From T3Sed10-241 sp036796255 (GTDB lineage Bacteria > Bacteroidota > Bacteroidia > Flavobacteriales_D > Cryomorphaceae), in NCBI GenBank assembly GCA_036796255.1, contig DAIRDH010000022.1:1-49820 (forward strand): a DNA stretch of 49,820 nucleotides. Direction: 5' to 3'. The notes beneath the pieces are model-generated. The model did not search any database. It was given only the letters and a program-made list of their open reading frames with translations, and had not been told where the DNA came from. The position numbers and the translations under genes are program-made. The first letter of the stretch is position 1; each line of letters begins with the position of its first letter. This document shows, one piece after another, positions 33,067 to 42,230 of this stretch.

Positions 33067-35145
33067 TCAATACGAAATACTTAGCCCAAGGTAGTACGCC
33101 CGTGCATCGCCCGGATAGAAGTAGCGGGGTGCATTGCCACCAAAACCTATGGCATTGGGCAGCACACTTGCCGCATAGTTCACATTGAGCGCATTGTTGA
33201 CTCCCGCCTGCAGCCTGATGCGCAAGGCTTTGAAAAGTGAGGTCTCATAGCTGCATTGAAAATTGAGCAGGGCATAGCTGTCAGAATATTCGAAATTGGC
33301 ATCGTTCAAGGGAATTTCTCCAACATGGAGCAGATTGGCCCGAAGCCTGAGGCCTTTGGTCCAATGGGCTTCAAGGCCGGCATTGGCGGTGTGGCTGGGC
33401 ACGCCGGTGACCGCGTTTCCGGAGTAATCGCGGTCGTCATCTACAAATTCTGTAAAGCGGTAATGGTGCAATGATCCATTGAGGTAAGGCTTGATAATCC
33501 ACTGTGCGCCGATCATTTGATGGAAAGAAAAAAGGAGCTCTGCGCCGGTGTGCTGGGTGCGTCCGGCGTTGATGCCGATAAATTGGTCTTCGGCGATGCG
33601 GCGCGCCACGAGCAGGTTGCGGATGTCGACCGTGTAGAGGGCAATCTCGCTGTAGAGCTTGCCTCCGAGCCAATCGGCCTTGAACCCTGTCTCGTAATTG
33701 ATACCGGTCTCTGGCAGCAAATCGGTGTTGACCTGCCCGGAGGGGGTTAGCGTTTCTTCCACACCCGGAGCCGAGAATCCATGGCTCACGGTGGCATAGA
33801 GCACCTGATTGGCGCGCAGCCTGTAGGTGGCGCCAACGCGAGGTGATACTACTGTCCCAAAGCGGTAGTCGCCACTTTGATCGAGTGTATCGTTGGCGAA
33901 GAGATCGATGAGTGCGTAGTTGGTGCTGTTTAGGTTGAGGCCGGCCTCAAGGGCAAAGCGTTCAGACAATTGCAGGCGCTGTTGCGCAAAGATATTGAGA
34001 TTTTGCCTCAACTGGGTGTTGCCACTCAGCTGCATGCCCTCAACGCTTCCCTGTCCGGGAAATTCGCGAAAGCGGTTCTGATAGGTGCCCCCTTCGTAAT
34101 CTTCAACCAGGTACTCAGCGCCAAAGGCGAGCTGGGCCTTATTGCCAAATATGCTTTGCAGCAGATTGAAATGCGTTCTCGCCCCGGCTCCAAAGCGCTG
34201 CTCTACGAGGATATCGAAAGGTCTTGGCTCATAGGCATCGCGTACCTGCCCGAATACGCTTGTCGTGTTGCTGAACCGCCCTGAGAAGCGGTGGTTCAAT
34301 GCAAGACCCGCGATGGCCTTGTCATATGATTCAAAGCCTTCTGAGGCAGCCCAGTTGGCATCTGCAGTGCGGGGATTGTTTTCAAAATCTTCGCGGTTTA
34401 TCGAACTGGGAATGAATCCCTTCATGCGGGTCAGGATGGCGAGCAGACGTATGTCGGTTTTCTCTGAAAGTTTATACCCGCCGTTGAGGGTGAATGACTT
34501 GCGGTCATAACTTCCATTTTGGCGGAAGCCATCGCTGCTCAGGTGGTTGTATGTGGCTTGCAGCGAGGCCTTTTCAGTACTGAAACCGGCGCCGATGGTG
34601 TTTTTCATCAGGCCAAAACTGCCTATTGTGCTTTCAATCCTGAGGTTTTCAGTCGGTTTATCTTTGGTAAACATATTGATGACACCACCCAGGCCCGTGC
34701 CGTATATGCCCGATGCAGGACCTTTGATGATTTCCATCGATTCGAGCACATCGAGGTCAATGTCTTCGATCACCGTAGTGCCCGCAGCCGAAGAGATGGG
34801 TATGCCATCGATGTAGGCTTTCACCCGGTTGGTGCTGTACTGCGAGCGCGCACCGATGCCGCGGATGCTGATGCGGTTGGTATTGAGCGCACCTTGTTGC
34901 ATATACACGCCTGGCACCTGGTTGATGAGGGAGGTAACGATGCTCCCGTCATTTTGCGAAAGCAAATCCTTGTCGAGCACACCCACTGCAGCGGGAATCA
35001 GCCTGAGCGTATCGCGCGTGGGAACGCTGCGCACCACCACCGTAGCGATACGCGCAGTGTCTTGAAATGCATTGAATTGCGCTAAAGTCTTCAGGCCAGG
35101 GAGCAGGAGCAGGAGCGCGGGTATGTACTTCAACTTTGCCTGCAT
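33067..35145 (-). CDS. TonB-dependent receptor, PqqU (YncD)-like
   Basis: A 692-residue outer-membrane receptor. The signal peptide (about 1-23) is followed by a TonB-box-like TVVVRS and a plug domain (about 45-155: INQVPGVYMQQG, SIRGIGARSQYSTNRVKAYI, IIKGPASGIYG). The rest is a 22-strand barrel ending in a C-terminal aromatic strand (YYLGLSISY). There is no N-terminal carboxypeptidase-regulatory domain, so it is not SusC-like. The plug and the segment DGFRQNGSYDRKSF through PSSINREDFENNPRT resemble E. coli YncD/PqqU as I remember it. The start follows the upstream dehydrogenase stop with no gap, so the two are coupled. Confidence 0.88.
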   Translation of the reverse strand: MQAKLKYIPALLLLLPGLKTLAQFNAFQDTARIATVVVRSVPTRDTLRLIPAAVGVLDKDLLSQNDGSIVTSLINQVPGVYMQQGALNTNRISIRGIGARSQYSTNRVKAYIDGIPISSAAGTTVIEDIDLDVLESMEIIKGPASGIYGTGLGGVINMFTKDKPTENLRIESTIGSFGLMKNTIGAGFSTEKASLQATYNHLSSDGFRQNGSYDRKSFTLNGGYKLSEKTDIRLLAILTRMKGFIPSSINREDFENNPRTADANWAASEGFESYDKAIAGLALNHRFSGRFSNTTSVFGQVRDAYEPRPFDILVEQRFGAGARTHFNLLQSIFGNKAQLAFGAEYLVEDYEGGTYQNRFREFPGQGSVEGMQLSGNTQLRQNLNIFAQQRLQLSERFALEAGLNLNSTNYALIDLFANDTLDQSGDYRFGTVVSPRVGATYRLRANQVLYATVSHGFSAPGVEETLTPSGQVNTDLLPETGINYETGFKADWLGGKLYSEIALYTVDIRNLLVARRIAEDQFIGINAGRTQHTGAELLFSFHQMIGAQWIIKPYLNGSLHHYRFTEFVDDDRDYSGNAVTGVPSHTANAGLEAHWTKGLRLRANLLHVGEIPLNDANFEYSDSYALLNFQCSYETSLFKALRIRLQAGVNNALNVNYAASVLPNAIGFGGNAPRYFYPGDARAYYLGLSISY

Positions 35146-36441
35146 TTACGGAGCGCTTATTCGCCATATCACATTGCTGTCGTCGTCCATCACGAGGAGT
35201 GAGCCGTCGGGGAGGAGGGTCACACCCACCGGACGTCCATAAACCTTGCTGCCATCGCCATCGGCTACAAAGCCGGTGAGGAAATCTTCCGGTTGGCCGG
35301 GTTTGCCATTGTCAAAAGGAACGAACACGACTTTGTAGCCTGAGAACTTAGAGCGGTTCCATGAGCCGTGCTGCCCTACGAAGGCGCCATTGCGGTACTT
35401 TTCAGGAAACTGATCGCCGGTGTAAAATGCCAGTCCGAGCGAAGCGGTGTGGTTGCCCAGCGGGACATCAGGTACAATCGATTTGGCCACAAGGGCCTCG
35501 TGTGGATCATCGCTCCATCGTGGGTCTTTGATGTCACCATAATACGAGAAAGGCCATCCATAAAATCCGCCTTCTTTCACGCGGGTAATGTAGTCGGGCA
35601 CCAGGTTGTCGCCAAGCTTATCGCGTTCATTAACTGCGGTCCACAGCTCACCCGTTGATGGATTCCATGCCATGCCAACAGGATTGCGCAAGCCGGATGC
35701 GAAAATGCGTTCATCGCTACCGTCGGGATTGATTTCGAGAATGGTAGCGCGCCTGTGCTCCTCGTCCATGCCGTGTTCGCCCACATTGCTGGCCGAACCT
35801 ACGGATACATATAATTTGCTGCCATCCTCACTGGCAATGATGTTGCGCGTCCAGTGATTGTTGTAGCCTCCGGCCGGCAGGTCGAGAATTTTTTCCCCAT
35901 CGCCTTCCAGTTCATCCATTCCTACCTCGTAAGGCCATCGGTAGAGGCCGTCGGTATTGGCGACGTAGAAAAAGCCATCGTGTATGAGCATTCCCAGAGG
36001 GCTGTTCAGCTTTTCGGCAAAGGCCTGGCGCGTATCGGGTTTTCCATCGCCATTGCTATCCCGCAGCAGGGTGATTCGGTCGGCACTGTTTCTGGTGTCC
36101 GACTCTGCAATGAAGATGTCGCCATTGGGCCCCACATATGCCCAGCGCGGATGCTTGAAATCGTCGGCGAAGCGCTCAACTTTGAATCCTTCCGGGGCTT
36201 TTGGCGTTTGGCCTCCATCCCAGCCCACTACATCACTGCGCTTTACAATTGACTTTTCGGCGTAGGGTGATGGAAGCACCAACGGGCCGATGGCCGTTTG
36301 CACAGTGCTTTCTTTGTCATATTCGGGAAGTATTTCACCCAATTTATCTTGACCTATGCAACCTGTAGCCGTGGCCATGATCATGGCCAAGGCCGCCATT
36401 TGTGTATATGCTCGGCTCAATAAGTGTCTATATGTTTTCAT
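35146..36441 (-). CDS. PQQ-dependent sugar (sorbosone/glucose) dehydrogenase-like lipoprotein
   Basis: A 431-residue lipoprotein with lipobox TATGC at C28. The mature part is a six-bladed beta-propeller of the sorbosone/soluble glucose dehydrogenase family: FADDFKHPRWAYVGPNGD, NSPLGMLIHDGFFYVAN, YNNHWTRNII, IFASGLRNPVGMAWNP, FVGQHGSWNR, DGSLLVMDDDSNVIWRI. H195 in NNHWTRN is a candidate for the general base. Such enzymes need PQQ, though many propeller relatives do not. It is the first gene of a two-gene operon with the TonB-dependent receptor, separated by zero bases. The substrate is not predictable. Confidence 0.87.
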   Translation of the reverse strand: MKTYRHLLSRAYTQMAALAMIMATATGCIGQDKLGEILPEYDKESTVQTAIGPLVLPSPYAEKSIVKRSDVVGWDGGQTPKAPEGFKVERFADDFKHPRWAYVGPNGDIFIAESDTRNSADRITLLRDSNGDGKPDTRQAFAEKLNSPLGMLIHDGFFYVANTDGLYRWPYEVGMDELEGDGEKILDLPAGGYNNHWTRNIIASEDGSKLYVSVGSASNVGEHGMDEEHRRATILEINPDGSDERIFASGLRNPVGMAWNPSTGELWTAVNERDKLGDNLVPDYITRVKEGGFYGWPFSYYGDIKDPRWSDDPHEALVAKSIVPDVPLGNHTASLGLAFYTGDQFPEKYRNGAFVGQHGSWNRSKFSGYKVVFVPFDNGKPGQPEDFLTGFVADGDGSKVYGRPVGVTLLPDGSLLVMDDDSNVIWRISAP

Positions 36442-36601
36442 CTTGTTTTATTTCTGCTTGTTATTTGGCCTTAGCCCTTTCATAAAGCCACGCTCAGCCC
36501 ACCATTCATTCCAGAAGCTTCAAAGGTCGGGATTTACTCTTTACCCGAACGCGTTCTTAACCCAATTCACTTGCGAATGCATCACAAGAAGTTGGCCGTG
36601 C

Positions 36602-36635
36602 AAAAAAAACCAAAAGGCCCCGGGAAGGGGCCTCT
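36602..36635 (-). terminator. Terminator of the PRC-barrel gene
   Basis: On the minus strand a 7-bp GC-rich stem (36615-36621 with 36627-36633, loop GGGAA) is followed by a tract of mostly Ts. It lies about 50 bases beyond the stop codon. The rest of 36442-36683 holds nothing further. Confidence 0.75.
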
Positions 36636-36683
36636 TGAAAGCTTGCACATCCTTATCTGGAATAGTGTTCAACTGTGCAATGG

Positions 36684-37196
36684 TTAAAGAATGTTCTTGT
36701 TTGGATCGGTGCTGGCGCGACCTGTCCTGTCGGTGGCGCTTCCTTTGTCCATATATCCGCCACGCTCTCTAAAAGCGGTATCCACTGTGCTGGCCCGGCC
36801 TGCATTCCTTGTGTGCTCGTCAGAGTGGGTGCTTCGGTTGCTGCGTTCACGTCCGTAATAGCTAAATACTTCATTTACGAAGTCGTGCTGCGCTCCGGTA
36901 GGCCAGTTGTCTTTGTCAAAACCTGGAGAATTCTCAAGGCGCTCTTTGTCAATATTCAGCATGGCCTCTTTGCTCGTTGGCTTAAAGTCAAACTCCTCAA
37001 GGGGAATCGCAAAATACTTGCTGCCCATGTTGAGGAAGCCGGTATCGACAGACAAAACGGCGTAGTTCACATCGCCAGTATCTAAATCGACCATTAGGTC
37101 TTCAATACTTCCGATGGTTTCCATTGCAGGATTAAGTACGGTGGTTCCCGCAATAGAACTTGCAGAAAGTGCGGTGACATTTCTTTCATTTTTCAT
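36684..37196 (-). CDS. PRC-barrel domain protein
   Basis: A 170-residue soluble protein. The N-terminal half (about 8-80) is a PRC-barrel: TVLNPAMETIGSIEDLMVDLDTGDVNYAVLSVD, then KYFAIPLEEFDF. The rest is polar and likely disordered (GRERSNRSTHSDEHTRN, repeated GRAST motifs). The repeated short motif at the end is unusual. Similar proteins are widespread in stress-linked loci, and many bind RNA or metals. No partner gene is evident, and the upstream region gives no clear promoter. Confidence 0.85.
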   Translation of the reverse strand: MKNERNVTALSASSIAGTTVLNPAMETIGSIEDLMVDLDTGDVNYAVLSVDTGFLNMGSKYFAIPLEEFDFKPTSKEAMLNIDKERLENSPGFDKDNWPTGAQHDFVNEVFSYYGRERSNRSTHSDEHTRNAGRASTVDTAFRERGGYMDKGSATDRTGRASTDPNKNIL

Positions 37197-37580
37197 TTTT
37201 CTTTCAATTTAAGTGGGAAAATTGTTTAATAACATCTGAAGGGGCAAAGGGTATTCCGAATTATGTATTGGATGATATTCAGTAAGTTGATGCGAATTTC
37301 TTTTTTCATGTGGGGAAATAGTGGCCCAACTTGCCCATTTTTGCACCATTTTTTACCGTTCATGCCCCATGCCGATCTGTACCTGGATTTCTGTTCCTCC
37401 TGCCTGAGCAAGGGAATATTCCTCCGGCTCGGAAACTCAACTTGCCGAATGATGAAATATACTCAGCCACATAAATATCAATATATTATGTCGGTTAAGC
37501 TCAAATGTGCAGATCACAATGGGAATTCATTTGTAAGGCTTCTTAACTTTGTTCACATTTCTAACACATAAAATTCCGTC
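37197..37580. promoter_or_regulatory. Intergenic region with the -7 box of the DUF2911 gene
   Basis: A TAACTTTG (37544-37551) matches TAnnTTTG, 29 bases before the ATG. A TTTG at 37530 is too close to be a -33. The remaining 340 bases of this region show no gene or RNA that I can recognise. Two reading frames there are short and poorly supported. Confidence 0.5.
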
Positions 37581-38276
37581 ATGTACCAAAAGTCCTACTT
37601 CCTTATTGCTTCATTGGCTGCGCTTTGTTTCGCTTGTACCCCTGAGAAAAGAGAGAATACCGAGAACGCTCAAAGCAATGAAGCCATTAAAGATACCACC
37701 ACAACAGTGGAAAACGAGGCAGAATCAGAACTAAGTAGAATCGAAGAAGAGCATCAATTGTATATGTCAACATATGCTGACAGCGTGAATATGGGGCTGA
37801 TTTCTGTGGACACTTTCAAAGGGAGCGCCCGTCGTGAAGCACATGGCAAGATAGGTGATGTGGCAGTTACGGTGAATTACGGATCGCCCGGAAAGCGCGG
37901 CCGGGTGCTGTGGAACGGTCTCGTATCGTACGATCAGGTTTGGGTGAGCGGTTCGCATTGGGCTACTGCAGTCACTTTTGATGCCGATATTCAGGTGAAA
38001 GGTACTACTGTGCCCGCTGGAACATACGCCTTCTTTACCATTCCCGGAAGGAAGGAGTGGACACTCATCCTCAACAAAAATTTCGATCAGCACCTTGCTG
38101 ATGATTATGATGAAGAGATGGACGTAATTCGCTTCACAGCCATACCAGAAGAGGTTGACACCCCGGTACAGCGCTTGACATACACCATTGAATCAGCCGG
38201 TGAAAATGCCGGAAGCCTCAGCCTTGCTTGGGATGAGCTATCCGTAAGCTTGCCTCTGGCCGATCCCAACAAGTAA
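37581..38276 (+). CDS. DUF2911 lipoprotein
   Basis: A 231-residue lipoprotein with lipobox CFAC (C19). A long polar and acidic tether (about 20-70) precedes the DUF2911 domain (VTVNYGSPGKRGRVLWNGLVSYDQVWVSGSHWATAVTFDADIQV starts at about 98; AGTYAFFTIPGRKEWTLILNKNF at about 140). The family is typical of Bacteroidota and is of unknown function. It appears monocistronic and ends toward the convergent S41-like gene. Confidence 0.92.
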   Translation: MYQKSYFLIASLAALCFACTPEKRENTENAQSNEAIKDTTTTVENEAESELSRIEEEHQLYMSTYADSVNMGLISVDTFKGSARREAHGKIGDVAVTVNYGSPGKRGRVLWNGLVSYDQVWVSGSHWATAVTFDADIQVKGTTVPAGTYAFFTIPGRKEWTLILNKNFDQHLADDYDEEMDVIRFTAIPEEVDTPVQRLTYTIESAGENAGSLSLAWDELSVSLPLADPNK

Positions 38277-38316
38277 GGTAAAGGCTTTAAAGCTCCTGAC
38301 ACTGTTGTTGAATTAA

Positions 38317-38352
38317 GGGATAAATTTCAGCATATAAGGTCTTATCCTTTTT
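38317..38352. terminator. Weak terminator-like hairpin between convergent genes
   Basis: GGATAA pairs with TTATCC across an 18-base loop, followed by TTTTT on the plus strand. The stem is short and AT-rich, so this is a low-confidence terminator for the DUF2911 gene. Confidence 0.3.
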
Positions 38353-38363
38353 ATCACCTTTGA

Positions 38364-39767
38364 TTATTGGGCTGGCTTTTTGGAGATGAGATCGATCACC
38401 TGTTGCATCAGTGCATCACCTTTGTCGGTATGCATCTCGTAAAGATTGTCGGGAAGAATTTCTGGTGTGGTACCGTCTCGTTTTGAAGATTGTGCGTCTA
38501 TCACAAAGCGATACGCCGGCCACTTGATGCGTATTCCGCTCTGCGGCAAGGTTAACGTGGGGTAAGAGCCTCCGTTGTGGCCATTGTAGCCGCCACCGGG
38601 TTGCAGGCCGGCAAAGCGGGCTGCGCTGTGCATTTCAAGCCAGGTCATCAACATAGTAGATGAAGAGCTGGTAAAGCCATCGCTTAGCACGTACACAGCC
38701 CCATTATAATTGATTCTGTGCGGCTTATAGCTGTAGCCAAAACTGCGGCCCAGCGGGCGCTTCCTCCCTCTGTAAAACTCGGAAACATTGTACTTGAGCC
38801 GAGACAGCCTGTATTTGCGCAGTCCGTCCTTATCGAGGTAGGGCTTGCTATCGATCAGGGGTTGTAACATGCTGAAGCTGATGGTGGTATCCAGCAAATG
38901 GCTGGCCAATGCGATGGCTGCAAAGCGGTTGCCGCCGCCATTGCCCCGTAGGTCGATGATGAGGGTTTTGGTACCGTCATCGATGAGACGCTGCGTGCAT
39001 TGCTTGAAGAATTTGGTGTCCTTGTCATTAAAGCTTTTGATGCGCAGCACCTTGACCTCATTTGTTTGCAGCAAGTGCGCACTGCGGCCGCTGAGCAGGG
39101 TATCCATTTTCATGGAAGGTGAGGAGCGGCGCTGCATATTGCTGGCAGCATCAAGATTCCAGGGTTCTGAACCATCTGGCCGTGCGGCCAGGGTATCGAC
39201 TTCATAGAGTTTTGGAAACCCAAAGTAGGCAGAGAGCAGCACGGAGCTGTAAGTATTGAAATACTGTCTACCCAGTGCATCGCTGCCACCATCACTCGCC
39301 CGGTATGGCAATACATCAGCGAGCAGGGCTGAGGCCGCGATTCCATTGACATGAAATACCTGCCGGCCTATGGCACAATGCTCATTTGCGGAGGCGATAT
39401 AAAGTGCAGTGTCGATGGCGATGAGGTCAAGGGGAAGAAATCGCAGCGAATCGGGCCTCGGCTGTAGCGGATTGTCAAGCACAAAGGTATGCGCGCAGCC
39501 TATGGCGTACAGGGCTTTGTCGACCCATACGCGGTACTCCATGGCTGTGATACTATCGGTTTTGAGCAGCTTCGCCTCAGCGAGAATGGGCGTTATATTA
39601 ACCTTGATTTCAGGGTCGTAATTGACCGGATGCCCTTTGACGCATGCCTCGTTCAGAAATTCAAGGTCTTCTATCAAGGCCTCGCGGGGCAAGAGTTGCG
39701 CCGCGGCGGGGGAGCAGTAGAATGCCAAAATTATAGCGAGGCCTGAAGACCCTAAGCCAGATAGCAA
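38364..39767 (-). CDS. S41-family peptidase-like secreted protein
   Basis: A 467-residue protein. The signal sequence (about 1-24, ending PAAAQ) is followed by an S41/C-terminal processing peptidase core: LIIDLRGNGGGNRFAA (about 270-285), VYVLSDGFTSSSSTMLM with the candidate nucleophile in the SSSS run (near 366), and an LTLPQSGIRI strand. A lysine general base is not obvious. The start shown is TTG. The frame stays open upstream and overlaps the previous gene, so the true start may be a few codons earlier. It forms a short operon with the lipoprotein gene at 39815. Confidence 0.85.
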   Translation of the reverse strand: MLSGLGSSGLAIILAFYCSPAAAQLLPREALIEDLEFLNEACVKGHPVNYDPEIKVNITPILAEAKLLKTDSITAMEYRVWVDKALYAIGCAHTFVLDNPLQPRPDSLRFLPLDLIAIDTALYIASANEHCAIGRQVFHVNGIAASALLADVLPYRASDGGSDALGRQYFNTYSSVLLSAYFGFPKLYEVDTLAARPDGSEPWNLDAASNMQRRSSPSMKMDTLLSGRSAHLLQTNEVKVLRIKSFNDKDTKFFKQCTQRLIDDGTKTLIIDLRGNGGGNRFAAIALASHLLDTTISFSMLQPLIDSKPYLDKDGLRKYRLSRLKYNVSEFYRGRKRPLGRSFGYSYKPHRINYNGAVYVLSDGFTSSSSTMLMTWLEMHSAARFAGLQPGGGYNGHNGGSYPTLTLPQSGIRIKWPAYRFVIDAQSSKRDGTTPEILPDNLYEMHTDKGDALMQQVIDLISKKPAQ

Positions 39768-39814
39768 ATGAAGATGCCGAAAAAGAGACTTGTAGATGCC
39801 GGGGGGTGATTTGA

Positions 39815-40438
39815 TCAGGGCCTAAAGATAACCGTTTGGTTGTAAACAATGAGGCTGTCGTTGGCACCCATCTCGTCCAGAGCGCTTAGGGAGAATTCTT
39901 CCAGGGCATCATCAAGGCTCATGTGCATATTGCCACCTGTGAAGCTTGAACCGCTTGAGGAACTTGTAGTGTATACGTAACGCGCCGAGCCTTGCTGAAA
40001 ACGCAATTCCGAAAAATTGCCCATTCCCAGAAACTGATCGAACACAATGTCCTCACCTCCAAAGTTAAAGGCCATAGTAGCGTAAACCGAATCGTTCGAA
40101 AAAAAGTAAGGTGCACCCTCTGAAAAGTCATCCCCGAATAAGGAGTCCTCGCTGAAAATCATAGATCGGCCTTGCCAATAGCTTTCATCCAGAAGCTCCC
40201 ACTCCCATGGATCGAGGAAATTGGAAGCGGAAAGGCCGCTGGTATTGACTGCCTCGCCGCCCACCCAGAGCATGAGTTCGGTATCAATGATGCTGTGATA
40301 CGTCATGGTAAGCGGAAAGGAAGGGGCGGGTGGGGGTGTAGTGCCACCGTTGTCGTCGTCATTGCAGGCGCTCAGGAGGCCCAGGCTGACGATCATGATG
40401 CCTGCTAAAATTGCATGGCTTGTATTGATCCGTTTCAT
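39815..40438 (-). CDS. Hypothetical lipoprotein
   Basis: A 207-residue lipoprotein with lipobox LSAC (C25), then an acidic CNDDDNGG sequence and a proline-rich linker, often seen in surface-exposed Bacteroidota lipoproteins. The rest is beta-rich (YHSIIDTELMLWVGGEAVN, GSSFTGGNMHMSLDDAL). No recognised domain. The downstream S41-like gene follows closely, so they may be co-transcribed. Confidence 0.8.
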   Translation of the reverse strand: MKRINTSHAILAGIMIVSLGLLSACNDDDNGGTTPPPAPSFPLTMTYHSIIDTELMLWVGGEAVNTSGLSASNFLDPWEWELLDESYWQGRSMIFSEDSLFGDDFSEGAPYFFSNDSVYATMAFNFGGEDIVFDQFLGMGNFSELRFQQGSARYVYTTSSSSGSSFTGGNMHMSLDDALEEFSLSALDEMGANDSLIVYNQTVIFRP

Positions 40439-40489
40439 ATGCGCTTTGTTTTGAACTGGAAAAGTAGCAATTCTTTCTTTGTTCGCTAT

Positions 40490-41116
40490 CTATGCTTTCA
40501 ACTTTCCGCAAAAGTAGCTTACCTTGTTTTCCTTGTCATCATAGGTCAGGACGTGCTTATCACGCTGCGCAGCGAAGTAGCTGAGCAATCCAAAGTCGCC
40601 GCTGCACATCAGCGTGTGCATCAGGAGTCCGCCTGAGAGGGTGAGGCTCCAGCCTTGCGGCAAATAGGCAATGCCCACGAGCAGCAGCAGGCTGATGACT
40701 GTGAATGGCGCCAGCGCAACCACGGTAAATTGCCGGCGATTGGCTACAAACAGGTGGGCGATGGCCAGGAAATAGAACTTTTTCCACACTGCTTCGAAGC
40801 TGGTATCCCGGGCGCCCATGGCCCGGTAAGCCACAATGTGGATGTACTCGTGGATGGGAATCAGCGCCAGCGCAACCAGCAAACCTGCAAACAGGAATGA
40901 CATGCCCTCGGCGATGCTGTATTGATCGCCCGTGCCCAGCCGATAAAACTCCAAAACCAGCAGGGCAAAGCACAATAATATTGCAATCATAAACGAAATG
41001 GTCACAGGATTCCAAAGCTTCAGTTGGCGCTGCACGAAAGGCTGAAGATCAGCATGGTCGAGGTGGTCAAGCAATTCATAACCCAGGCTGGGGAGCTTGT
41101 CGGGGATGGGGTTCAT
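40490..41116 (-). CDS. DUF3267 putative membrane zinc metallopeptidase
   Basis: A 208-residue membrane protein of the DUF3267 family (putative zincins). Four hydrophobic segments are seen (about 38-58, 70-88, 125-145, 150-170). The HExxH motif H89-E90-Y91-I92-H93 lies at the end of the second helix, with a GDF motif (about 174-176) near the fourth helix, an arrangement reminiscent of site-2-type proteases. It is separated from its neighbours by promoters or gaps. No substrate is known. Confidence 0.85.
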   Translation of the reverse strand: MNPIPDKLPSLGYELLDHLDHADLQPFVQRQLKLWNPVTISFMIAILLCFALLVLEFYRLGTGDQYSIAEGMSFLFAGLLVALALIPIHEYIHIVAYRAMGARDTSFEAVWKKFYFLAIAHLFVANRRQFTVVALAPFTVISLLLLVGIAYLPQGWSLTLSGGLLMHTLMCSGDFGLLSYFAAQRDKHVLTYDDKENKVSYFCGKLKA

Positions 41117-41285
41117 GGGGTGTTAATTCTGGTTCAAACATAGCACGGGGTCGTGAGGATTGAAATGAAAATTACATGAGAGGTTGGGGTAAAAGGTTAG
41201 CTTGCATGGCTACCTTTTCAATCAGTTATTCCAAGGCATGTACCTGCCTGTAATCATAACACTTATGTGCGATTGTTTGGTATGG

Positions 41286-41633
41286 CTATGGCAGTGAATC
41301 TACGATCGTTTTAATTTTATTCTTTAAATCTGGCAGATCATTTTCGATTATTTCCCAGACCAGTATGGTATCAATTCCAAAATATTCATGAACAAGAATA
41401 TTTCTCATTCCTTTTATCTGGTTCCATTCGATCGTAGAGAATCGGGTTTTGATTTCATCTGAAACGTGGTTGCTCGCCTCTCCAATGATTTCCAATTGCT
41501 TGACACAGGCAAACCTCATCATCGAATTGTCTAGGAAAGTCTCAAAATCAGCACCTACTAAATATTGTTCGACTTCAATTATTGCTTCTAAAATGTGATT
41601 TAAGCGGGCTTTGTCACCAAATTTATCTCGCAT
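41286..41633 (-). CDS. hepT: HepT-type HEPN toxin
   Basis: A 115-residue HEPN protein. The RNase motif R77-x4-H82-x-Y84 (RNILVHEYFG) is intact. In the MntA-HepT system HepT cleaves tRNA, and the tyrosine in that motif is AMPylated by MntA to neutralise it. Its 5' end overlaps mntA by 11 bases, giving a coupled two-gene operon. It sits at the edge of the repeat-bearing accessory stretch. Confidence 0.93.
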   Translation of the reverse strand: MRDKFGDKARLNHILEAIIEVEQYLVGADFETFLDNSMMRFACVKQLEIIGEASNHVSDEIKTRFSTIEWNQIKGMRNILVHEYFGIDTILVWEIIENDLPDLKNKIKTIVDSLP

Positions 41634-41916
41634 ATATCAGTCGTTTTTCCTTGTCGACAATTGGCTTGATGTATTTCGACAAGCTATTTGAAGAAACCAG
41701 ATCAACTTTTGTGTTGAGCATGTCTTCGAGATCCAATTGCATCTGAACAAATCCCAACCCAATGCGCTGGGAGTAATCCAGGTCAACAAGGATATCAATA
41801 TCGCTTTTACCGTCAGCCTGCCCCCTTACGTATGACCCAAATAAATAAGCCTTTAGAACTGGTCGGGTTTTAAAGTATGCTTTGATAGATTCAAGTTTCG
41901 AATTGTCCAAGGTCAT
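41623..41916 (-). CDS. mntA: MntA-type nucleotidyltransferase antitoxin
   Basis: A 97-residue minimal nucleotidyltransferase. The catalytic GS-x10-D-x-D motif is exact (G27-S28 and D39-I-D41 in LFGSYVRGQADGKSDIDIL). It should AMPylate HepT at the tyrosine of RX4HXY. The gene precedes hepT. A TATATTTG -7 box ends only four bases before its ATG, suggesting a leaderless transcript. Confidence 0.93.
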   Translation of the reverse strand: MTLDNSKLESIKAYFKTRPVLKAYLFGSYVRGQADGKSDIDILVDLDYSQRIGLGFVQMQLDLEDMLNTKVDLVSSNSLSKYIKPIVDKEKRLIYAR

Positions 41917-41920
41917 ATTA

Positions 41921-41928
41921 CAAATATA
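41921..41928 (-). promoter_or_regulatory. -7 box of mntA-hepT
   Basis: The minus-strand TATATTTG matches TAnnTTTG and ends four bases before the ATG. Transcription probably starts at the start codon. No operator is evident. Apart from this box, 41929-42065 contains only a CCTGCC/GGCAGG hairpin near 42007-42026. Confidence 0.55.
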
Positions 41929-42065
41929 AAACTTAAAACCAAGTTTGGTATACTCGTTTACAGATCATTACCATTTTGTTCGAACGTCTTATTGCGGCTC
42001 ACAATGCCTGCCATGCCTTCGGCAGGTAAACCAGCAGTCAGGTAAGTGGAATTCTTTCTTCCAGT

Positions 42066-42122
42066 GATAATCTTCATTAGAAGTCAAAGCCCGAATTTAC
42101 GATCATCCCACCATAAGCGATA
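42066..42122 (-). repeat. 57-bp direct repeat, copy A
   Basis: It matches copy B (42624-42680) at about 50 of 57 positions, and weaker similarity continues for about 20 bases on each side. The two copies bracket the 103-residue gene at 42231. In the minus orientation each copy follows a gene, as cassette attachment sites do. Confidence 0.75.
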
Positions 42123-42230
42123 TACGCTTGTAGCACCTTATTTAAATTCAAGTTTGAAACGAAAGGTTAGGTAATAGACTAAAAATATTACTTCTGGTAA
42201 AATGATAAAAATCACAAAAAGTTTATCTTT

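Noticed and set aside
42007..42026. CCTGCC/GGCAGG hairpin as a terminator of the 42231 gene
   Set aside because: No T-run follows on either strand, and the stem is only six base pairs. It is better treated as a short dispersed palindrome.
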